A stretch of 64,000 nt of DNA from Sclerodactyla briareus. Taxonomy: Eukaryota; Echinodermata; Holothuroidea; Dendrochirotida; Sclerodactylidae. This document shows, piece after piece, positions 57,749-64,000 of this stretch (positions within the stretch are counted from its first letter, which is position 1; each line of letters opens with the position of its first letter). Location: the NCBI GenBank assembly GCA_026419785.1, contig JAODTK010005911.1, positions 35,001 to 99,000 on the forward strand. Direction: 5' to 3'. The translations under genes were made by a program, and so were the position numbers. The notes beneath the pieces were generated by a model. The model had not been told where the DNA came from. It made no database searches and was given only the letters and a program-made list of their open reading frames with translations.

Positions 57749-59405
57749 TAGCCTGAGGGTGATGAATGTGGTTCTTACTCCTTACTTCAATTGAGGAATC
57801 TGTTAGTCGTTCAATGTGTTCGTGGCGTGTGGTTCGTGAGTTCGCCTTTATAGGGCCTAACATTACTGACCACGACGCTTCTATACCGGGACTGAATTGT
57901 CGGAGCGTTCGCAGCAATATCTTTTGCGGCGGACACCATAAATGGCTGATTCATGCGATTACTTTTTATGGTATACTTGGCCGAACCACAGAGGTGTACC
58001 TCGATCAAATCGCCTACATATGAGCTCGCTTGATACTCTCGGAACGCATCAAAGACTTGTTACTGTCATGCATGTTCGTGTCCTCAAACTTAATTAGCTT
58101 TTCTTTCGACTTCGACAAGTTCATACATGTGAATTTAATCGTACGCTCTATGTGTAAACGTGGCAACGACGACGACGACGGTTTCACTGAAGAGTAAACA
58201 AAAAATCATTCAGAATCACAATAAAAATAATCGACAGAGTATCTTCAACGAAATCAGGTCTACAATATCTTAGGATTATAATACTACTTTCATTCTTCCT
58301 AAAGATGTTACTTTTAACCTTCAACTTACCGAATATTTGAATATTCCTTTTCATAACATATCAAAGAATAATCTCATTCATTTCTAGATTAATCCCTTAT
58401 TTCGACTTCCTTTACATGTGGCGAAAATGCAGCGTTTATGTGTAGCCTCCAGCCTTTGCATTGTTTCCCCGGAAGGATTCTTCGAATTTGATCAAATTGT
58501 AAATTCTCACACGACAACATTCCTCGCGCTCCAAATTTGGGGTGTGGGGTTTTGAAATGTTCCCATTTCACTTGTGCTAGTTTATAAAGCAAATTTATTC
58601 CATGCCCATCGGCCTTCAGGCCTTGTGCACAAATAACTCACATGGGTTTTCAACTGGAAGAAGGGTGTTAATGTCGATGATCGCTATACAAGTCAGAGCT
58701 GGCGTGTTTTTTACATGTGGATTGGATTTGGTATCCAACCCCTGCCCACGAATCCGGTGATTGTTCAATTCCGTTTGAGAAAACTCTGTAATTACCAGCC
58801 CAGAATTCCGCGTCAGGGCTTGCATCAATTCACTCCTCCACTATTTAAAAGAGGTGAGTCCCTGGAGATGCAAGATTTCATCGGCGTTGCGTTATTCTCC
58901 TTTATCTGTCCCATATAATATGTGTTTCGTGACATTCAACTGTTGTGAGCTGATTTGAAACCAATCTAGTAATTGACTTCCTAGATGGATTGAAAAAACA
59001 AAATGTCTGGGGACGGCAGAGGCGAAGGGAACGGTTGTTCTGAATCCCTCTTCGAGTTGTAGCTTTCCTGAAGGACGCTGCCTTCCTTCCTGGCGTCAAC
59101 GTACATCGTTGGTTTCCAAATCCTTCATTCTAGGACTGGAAAACGTGACGTTGACCAGGGATCGCCTTCTTCAGGCAGATCTTCTATATAATAACGCACA
59201 TTTGAATCCAACACCGAACCGCCCCTACTTTCGAGGAGTGATGAGTGGAGAACCTAGAATCCGTTGTCTTCTGTTATTCTAGGCTCAATGGAGCCAATGA
59301 CTGGGAGAGGCGCAGATAGAATGTAAGTCATGGAGACTGTTTGAGACGACTCCACCAAGAGCCCGTATTTTTCCGTGAAGCGGTGTTTGTCCGGATTTTG
59401 AAACG
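57749..59405. other. No gene confirmed
   Basis: Frames at 57766-58023 (+) and 57811-58008 (-) overlap in antisense without a recognisable domain. A (GAC)n stretch lies near 58170. Confidence 0.35.
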
Positions 59406-59409
59406 AGTC

Positions 59410-59638
59410 TCGTCAGTTCCCGGATTGACCAGTAATTTGAACTTGAACTTCCGCTTCTCCTGTTTCCCGAGGAATTGGAATGTCCTGAAGTTTCACTGTC
59501 GCCCTTTCGGCTGAAACGTAAAATGGCGATCCCGAAGCAGTTGGGATGGTTACACCTTTGCCTCGATATCATCTGAACATAATTCGAAAAGCGAAGGCAA
59601 GTTATCGCCGGTGTTTCATCCACGATCAATACGGCCAT
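59410..59638 (-). repeat. Three-copy block, copy 3
   Basis: The reverse complement shares ATGGCCGTATTGATCGTGGA TGA, CACCGGCGATAACTTGCC, TCAGATGATATCGAGGCA and GAGAAGCGGAAGTTCAAG with copies 1 and 2. It contains a 117-codon open frame, the longest of the three. Confidence 0.6.
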
Positions 59639-59900
59639 ATTTGGTTACGACCCCACTTTGATGAATCAAACTCACATACTTCTTCTTCAAGAATGATATG
59701 AAGTAGATGACCCCTATTGTGTTTTGGGTCAGACGAAGTTCATCCGAGGTAACAGAGGCCAAGTCTGAACCCCTTCTTATAACACGATCAGTCAAATTCT
59801 GAACAGTTTTTACTTTTAGTATATCAGCGTTCAAGAACCTGTACCCTGTGGATCGTGGGTCATTTCTGGTTGAAATGGGAACTATTTTCGCCAATTAGAG
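59639..59900 (-). repeat. Dispersed ACAATAGGGGTCA repeat
   Basis: The reverse strand has AAAACACAATAGGGGTCATC and TGATTCATCAAAGTGGGGTC, the wording of the 46.5 kb repeat. The 92-codon frame here is a by-product. Confidence 0.45.
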
Positions 59901-62610
59901 TTTGGTAACATAATAACTCGCCCATTTGGTTGGTTTCAGCTCACATGGTATGTCTTCTTCCCCAAATGGACATTAATGTATATCTATCTGATACAAAAAC
60001 CTACTGTTTTTGAGTAGAACTGGGATTTTCTCTTCGAGAAAGTGGCACATTAAATATCATATGGAGTCGGGTCAAGGTGACGAGGGTCTGATTGATCAGA
60101 CTGGCAACTTTGTCACGTTTTGCTACTATTATATACTGATAAGGGCGAGGAAGAAAAATTTGGAGCTCTTAACCGCTTGAAATAAATCTAGCTGATGGGG
60201 CCCGATCTCACCTGCTTTGAATGTCACGACGTGGCTGGTTGCGCTTACTCGTGTAGTGTCTTAACATATAGGCACGACAACAGCGCTATTATATTTTTGG
60301 TTGGAGCGGCCCGGAATACTTCTGTGGAAATGAGATAAATTGTCGAGCAGTCATTTTGGGTATCTTGTTAAGACGACACTGCCCCCCTTTGCTAACGAAC
60401 TCAAATTGGTATTTGGGATCCCTACACTGCGTTCATGATCCATATGGTTTCGGGGTCAGGTCAACGGTCATAAAAGTGGTTCGGCAGCTTTTTTTTTATT
60501 GGGAGCACGTGGACCTGAATTGTTTTTTAGTGTGGACAAAGCGTCATTTGTTGTTATATTTTTCTCTCGCCATTTCAGCTTGTTTAATACACTCCTCAAC
60601 GCAACTGGTATGTCGGCATTCCCCTATGAGTCAGAAGTCGACCATTCCGGTTAGGGTGAAATCATCAATCTTCCTGACCTTTCCGCATTCTGCATGTTTT
60701 TATTAGTCAACGATATTATTTGGTAACTGTCTGCTTATGTCATGCTATAGAAAAAAAAAAATCAGAATAGTCCACTCCTTTTTTATTCTCTGAACTAATA
60801 AGAACCTCTGAGAAGGAACATCTCCCAAAAAAATCTCGCGAAGATCGAGAAACAGTGAAGCAGAACAAGTAGGAGACGGCTGTTTGTCGGAGACAAAGTG
60901 ATTCGACTGGCGCTAAGAGGATTGACTAGATATCGTGGTGGTGGCTTTGGCTAACGAAGAAATGAGGACATTCCGTTCCCCCCCCCCCACTCGCTGAAAT
61001 CATGGTTACACTAATTAGTTGCTTCAGTGGAAAGGACGTACAAGCAGAGGCTGCGGTGATATCAAGCCATGCTAGAGTTTCATTTACCCGAACTCTCACA
61101 GTGAGAAAAACCAATTGAGGTGTCGCGGTGGGCTTCTCCTAGATAGAAGTGGATACCCTATATGGGGGATACTGTTAGGGTTACATGGCCTGTAAAATAT
61201 TGTCTCATTATTTCTCAATTGTACCAACCGATGGTTGACACAATTGTATAAGCGTCGGGTCTACCAAGACTTTAAAAATGGTACCTGTTGCCTTCTCGAT
61301 TGCGCTCATCATGAGAGACAGGAACAGGTAAAGTATGTTCGTATGCAAATCCCGAAAAAGTTTTGTCCGGGCGTGCATAACCCCTCCTTCACTTAATACA
61401 CAAAGAGCGTTACCTTTTCGTGTACCTTGTGCGTTTTGATCTGTCATTGGTGCGGTATCCAGGAGGTCGCCCCCTTGCCGACCTCGGTATAATAGGGTCC
61501 CTTTGTTCGACAAGTGTTCAATAAAAAAAAAAATCCATTGCAGTGTTCTTTTCAATTATTTAGAAAAAGACTGATTGCAAGACTCGCAAACATTCTGTGC
61601 CGATATGACGTAGCCAGCTGACCAAGTAACAAACAATCTGAACCAGAAGCAACATTCAAAATGTTCACGAGCCCCTGTTCCCCCCCCTGTCCACATTCCA
61701 GCGAACTGGTATGGTCCACATCGAACAGTTGTTATCCATTGTGTGATAATGTCCCAGCACTATCTGCTGGTCTGCACCTGCGCACCAGTCTCTATTTTCC
61801 TTGGTTCCATTTGTAGCCTGCCAAGAATCGTCGTAAACACACCCTTTGAACCATTACAGTGAGAAATAACGTTGTTGCAGGTACCTGCTTGTTTCAAAAT
61901 CGTTGGTTAGAAGCAGCAATAGCCGAAGTTATTTAAAACCATTAGCATGATAATAATAATAATAAAAAATATATAATAACATGACCCATATATCACGTCG
62001 ATACAGACGCCTATCGTGGTGCAACAAGCTACCAGGCTCAAGATAGAGACAGAGTCAATGTAACGCAGCCCAATCAGGCTCTGTAACCACCAGTGTCACC
62101 AGGCAAACTCACCCCCGCACATCGAGTGACCCGAATGCCTCGCAGTTCCATCAAAAGACGAAACGGAGGCTCATATAACAACGGCCCTGCTCGAAGATCG
62201 CTGGGAGTCTCGTAAGACAAGACATAACAACGCAGCGGCCGCACTACATCCTGGATATGTCAGCACTACGGTCCAGGCAAAAATGCACATGCGTTGGGCT
62301 CCACAATCCGAAACGATGGAGAAACGAGAAGGTAAGATCCTCTGGTACTTCGAGGTGCGAACAAACAGAGTAATCAGCGCACGGAGAACAACCTGGTAAG
62401 TAGTGGACAAAGCCCGAACGAAACCCCCATAATCGACGTGGCAATAACCTAACGACACCACATATTGAGAAAGAAAGAGACCAAGAACGCAACTGAAGCA
62501 ACGTCTGCGTCAGTTCCTTGCCTTTTTTCCTACATTTTCCCTTACTCAGCTGTATCCACACCCTGCAAATGTTGTTGCCAACTCAATCCACACTTGACAC
62601 AAAACACCCA
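59901..62610. other. No gene confirmed
   Basis: Holds a C run at about 60979, a short (AAT)n at 61950-61977, and frames at 60356-60706 (+) and 61208-61555 (-) with no recognised domain. Downstream exons of the 62.6 kb candidate could be here but I could not identify them. Confidence 0.35.
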
Positions 62611-62614
62611 TCAC

Positions 62615-62724
62615 CTGCAATGAGTTTACTAACCGCAGGAGCTTTGTTGCTTTTGCGACCAGTCAAAAGTCCAGCTGAGGCAATGAAGTGAAATACTGAC
62701 AAATAACCGGTAATTCGTGTCATC
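62615..62724 (-). CDS. Possible first coding exon with signal peptide
   Basis: From the ATG at 62724 the minus strand reads MTRITGYLSVFHFIASAGLL TGRKSNKAPAVSKLIAG up to a GCAG|GTGATG donor at 62615/62614. Residues 1-22 form a plausible secretory signal. A TATA-like TTTATATAGG lies about 290 bp upstream (63015-63023). An earlier in-frame ATG at 62810 is also possible. No family is recognised and no second exon was found. Confidence 0.25.
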
Positions 62725-63387
62725 TTGAAGAGTGAAGTGTACAGTTCCCGCTCATACCCCTGAGGTCCAACGTTTTCATTCAGTGTGGAAGGTACCAACG
62801 ACCGTAACACTGATCAGCAGCCCTGCATGCAATGCTAAAGTATGAGGATCACTTTAGCGAAACTTATCACTCATAGTGACTGGGTGTGGTCAAAGCAAAG
62901 ATTGAATGAAGTGGCAGTTCTTTGACTCGGAAAGACCAACATCTCACATCTTCACAAATGTGAAAAAAATCTCCTTTTTGGGGTATTGTGTTTGGAAAGA
63001 GAAATGCATACCTGCCTATATAAATTGTCAATTGATCCCTCCACTACCCTGGACAAGGTGAGTCAATGTAGAGTCATTCAGTGTCCTGAGCATGGTGTCT
63101 CACATGTTTGTTATTGTCCTATGTCTAATCACTAAGTGCACCGAGGTGTAAGTCCGTGCCAGTCAATCGTTTCATTCGTACACAGCAGATTTAGTCCTGT
63201 GGTCTCCAAAGTGACGTGGGGGTATTCAATTTTCACAATTATTTTTCCGGCACACAAGTGCCTGAGGACTGCATCATTTTGTTAACCCCTAGATGCAATG
63301 ACCTTGTCTGGTTACAAGGGTTGGGTCAGCAATTGACAATGTGCATACCGGTTTAATAATAGTTGTATCAAGTGATAGCCTGTTTAC
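62725..63387. other. No other feature seen
   Basis: Apart from the TATA-like box nothing is recognised. Confidence 0.4.
63014..63025 (-). promoter_or_regulatory. TATA-like box upstream of the candidate exon
   Basis: On the minus strand AATTTATATAGGC, in a non-coding stretch. Only its placement before the candidate exon supports a promoter role. Confidence 0.2.
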
Positions 63388-63432
63388 CAGTCCATAATAA
63401 TAATAAAATATAATAATAATAATAATATAATA
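63388..63432. repeat. (AAT)n microsatellite
   Basis: About 45 bp of imperfect AAT repeats. Confidence 0.9.
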
Positions 63433-64000
63433 GACATTTAAACAGCGTCACAGAAGCATCACAGCGTGTTCAAAAGCAAAAATCCAATAACAGATGAGTT
63501 TGAGCAAACTCTACAATTGACAGTATGCGCGGAACCGCACATCACTTATTCCACTCGTTGACGAGTAGTAGTTAAATCTGCCTATCGGCCGAGAGCATAT
63601 CTACTACGGTTCGAATCACCAAATGGTTACGATCATGCGATGACCTTACAGTACTCCGGGGGACGTATTTTCAGATGGCAACTTAAGTAAGATTGGCCTC
63701 TATTGTTTAGACACTTGTATACAAAACCAGATCTTAAAACAATACGGTTGGGAATCGACAACCGGAGTTCATTAATGAATGGATTGCCCGCACGTCGCCG
63801 CTTGCTTTAAAAATAACCCGGCAGCGCTATTCTGAAGACTCTGTAGAACGGCCTGGTCTTTTAAAGATCGATACAAAAACAGAGCTTACAATAATCCGAG
63901 GCTGCTGTACTAAGGCGCGAACTACTGTGCAAGTGTTGACTCATTATATCTGCGGATACGCCAGATGTTCCTAATTTGGAATTTAACAGATTGTCTTAGA
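63433..64000. other. No feature seen
   Basis: The right edge of the window. A lone GGTTCGAATCACC near 63608 has no matching A-box. Confidence 0.4.

Noticed and set aside
1-64000. Search for retrovirus-like, Polinton-like, CRISPR or toxin-antitoxin content
   Set aside because: No integrase, capsid, envelope, LTR pair, spacer array or toxin family was recognised in any frame.

Overview
This window reads as nuclear DNA from an animal, most likely a marine invertebrate (an invertebrate deuterostome or a lophotrochozoan; I cannot decide from sequence alone). It has spliced, widely spaced exons with GT/AG signals, many APE-type non-LTR retrotransposon (LINE) pieces, tRNA-derived SINE heads, MITE-like inverted-repeat elements, minisatellites, long G/C and CA tracts, and no bacterial operon structure. 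No CRISPR array, rRNA, intact tRNA, retrovirus-like or Polinton-like element was recognised.

Host genes. The best host gene is a rhodopsin-class G-protein-coupled receptor on the minus strand. Exon 1 (18603-18820) codes for an acidic extracellular N-terminus and transmembrane helix 1; exon 2 (4273-4400) codes for helix 2 and the first extracellular loop. Both end in good donors and join in compatible phase across a 14.2 kb intron filled with repeats; exons 3 onward must lie beyond the left edge. Weaker minus-strand exon candidates lie at 22351-22576 and 62615-62724 (a signal-peptide-like start with a TATA-like box upstream). A small open frame at 23132-23365 is noted with low confidence.

Mobile DNA. 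LINE pieces: C-terminal part at 5925-6465 (+), two RT-bearing pieces at 19340-20330 and 20365-20960 (+), a long degenerate ORF2 at 28460-30680 (-), the best preserved element at 36285-39260 (-; endonuclease, reverse transcriptase, C-terminus and a simple-repeat tail), an internally deleted copy at 42572-43180 (-), and a 3' tail at 45595-45720. A hAT-type transposase dimerisation domain remains at 8672-9007. A MITE-like family of about 390 bp with roughly 45-bp inverted ends has copies near 2.0, 2.6, 44.3 and 57.4 kb. SINE-like tRNA heads lie at 11.5, 16.6 and 32.8 kb.

Tandem and mosaic repeats. Arrays occur at 89-187, 3518-3795, 10985-11455 (alternating 79/104 spacing), 12186-12335, 14668-15089 (twelve 35-bp units), 24296-25660, 31097-31270, 35450-36180 (about 110 bp), 51239-51440 and 54080-55850 (about 265 bp). 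A G/C-run repeat with a conserved GGTGGCGCTC-like core recurs across the window and explains many of the homopolymer runs. AGGTCA-rich dispersed repeats lie at 12.5-13.9, 41-42, 43.2, 46.5-46.9 and 59.6-59.9 kb.

Overall this is a gene-poor, repeat-rich intronic/intergenic region. I see no convincing new multi-gene system. The items most worth a second look are the split receptor gene, the higher-order tandem arrays, the MITE family, and a block of about 230 bp present in three copies (4.75, 16.8 and 59.4 kb).
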